From JBALVT01 sp045110675 (lineage in GTDB: Bacteria > Pseudomonadota > Gammaproteobacteria > Pseudomonadales > Halieaceae), in contig JBGCGJ010000009.1 in NCBI GenBank assembly GCA_045110675.1, positions 222,059 to 286,058 on the forward strand: DNA of 64,000 nucleotides. The letters run 5' to 3'. A program made the translations under genes and the position numbers. Position 1 is the first letter of the stretch, and the number at the start of each line of letters is the position of its first letter. This document shows, piece by piece, positions 63,670 through 64,000 of the stretch. The notes under the pieces were generated by a model that made no database searches, had not been told where the DNA came from, and saw only the letters and a list, made by a program, of their open reading frames with translations.

Positions 63670-64000
63670 CTACTTATGGCTCACCGAGACAAGCTCCTCA
63701 CGATTCGGCTTAGCCATGGCTTCCATAAGAATCGAAGGTGAGTTGTGCGACTCGGTTATTATCACCCCCTCTGAGTAAACCGCATCCTGAACCGCTGCAG
63801 AGATACAATGCAGGGGCCCGCCACCGCCCTCGCCACAACCCTTCGCGCCGCTGTAGCTGAAGGGAGAAGGAGTTTCCGTAGCCTGAGTTTTCAAAGGCGG
63901 CATATTGACGGAAGTCATCGGCGCGTAATCGGTAAACGTCGCGGTGATCAGATTACCCCCTTCGTCAAACTGAAATGCCTCCTGCATAGCTGCGCCGATA
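63670..64000 (-). CDS. Molybdopterin-binding hydroxylase large subunit, C-terminal part
   Basis: The last 109 residues of a gene that continues beyond base 64000; the internal ATG at 63987 is not the start, because the frame is open upstream (IGAAMQEAFQF). The sequence reads GNLITATFTDYAPMTSVNMPPL and ETPSPFSYSGAKGCGEGGGG, the latter carrying the catalytic Glu (in GAKGxGEGG) of xanthine dehydrogenase/aldehyde oxidase and CoxL-type subunits. The last 40 residues are typical of the CO dehydrogenase-like group. Substrate not determinable from this piece. Confidence 0.88.
   Translation of the reverse strand, partial: IGAAMQEAFQFDEGGNLITATFTDYAPMTSVNMPPLKTQATETPSPFSYSGAKGCGEGGGGPLHCISAAVQDAVYSEGVIITESHNSPSILMEAMAKPNREELVSVSHK

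Noticed and set aside
1..64000. CRISPR array, tRNA, rRNA, prophage or IS element.
   Set aside because: No regularly spaced repeats, no tRNA-like cloverleaf or rRNA stretch, no transposase or integrase motif found by reading the window.

Overview
This window reads as chromosome of a free-living aerobic gammaproteobacterium, probably a marine heterotroph (inferred from gene content and style: TonB-dependent receptors, KatG, AmpG, a DUF523/DUF1722 protein beside a photolyase, steroid- or aromatic-type flavin oxygenases, many exported hydrolases). Base composition is near half GC. I see no rRNA, tRNA, CRISPR array, phage or intact insertion sequence. Genes lie on both strands in short operons, and several genes are broken or repeat-interrupted.

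Layout. 1-3.5 kb: VanZ-like protein, AmpG-like permease and a serine beta-lactamase-fold hydrolase in one tight operon. 3.8-6.1 kb: an exported catalase-peroxidase. 6.4-11 kb: TonB-dependent receptor, a small membrane protein and an ACMSD-type amidohydrolase. 11-15.6 kb: a light/UV-associated group (Fe-S (6-4) photolyase, DUF2452, DUF523/DUF1722, MscS channel). 16-18.3 kb: a decayed corA-like gene, a ferric-reductase-like membrane protein with no core histidines, a tiny membrane protein. 18.4-22 kb: 2OG dioxygenase, beta-propeller and TPR-sulfotransferase. 22-26 kb: second TonB-dependent receptor and an exported amidohydrolase. 26.9-30 kb: a single-chain, apparently three-domain PII-like protein coupled to a duplicated DUF1538 transporter. 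30.2-33.8 kb: two M19-like lipoproteins.

35-43.9 kb is the most interesting stretch. It holds a beta-lactamase-like lipoprotein gene put out of frame by one extra 7-bp repeat copy. Next is a peroxiredoxin-like gene whose catalytic Cys codon is UGA, followed at once by a stem-loop fitting the bacterial SECIS element; this is a strong candidate selenoprotein. MAPEG and GST genes follow, then a TetR regulator. Shared palindromic boxes in front of the GST, hydrolase and dehalogenase-like genes suggest a small TetR regulon for electrophile or xenobiotic handling.

44-64 kb: a PMT-type glycosyltransferase, SLC13/TrkA-C transporter, DUF1456, FKBP, a second TetR, a porin with PhoB-type boxes, an HsaA-like monooxygenase, a PQQ-type propeller, a Tat-exported spermidine-dehydrogenase-like flavoprotein, HAD and SDR enzymes, a tandem OsmC protein, a non-canonical Nramp transporter with a RidA gene remnant at its tail, an LLM flavin oxidoreductase, an MFS carrier, and the end of a molybdopterin hydroxylase running off the window. 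All functions are inferred from motifs read by eye; no database search was run.
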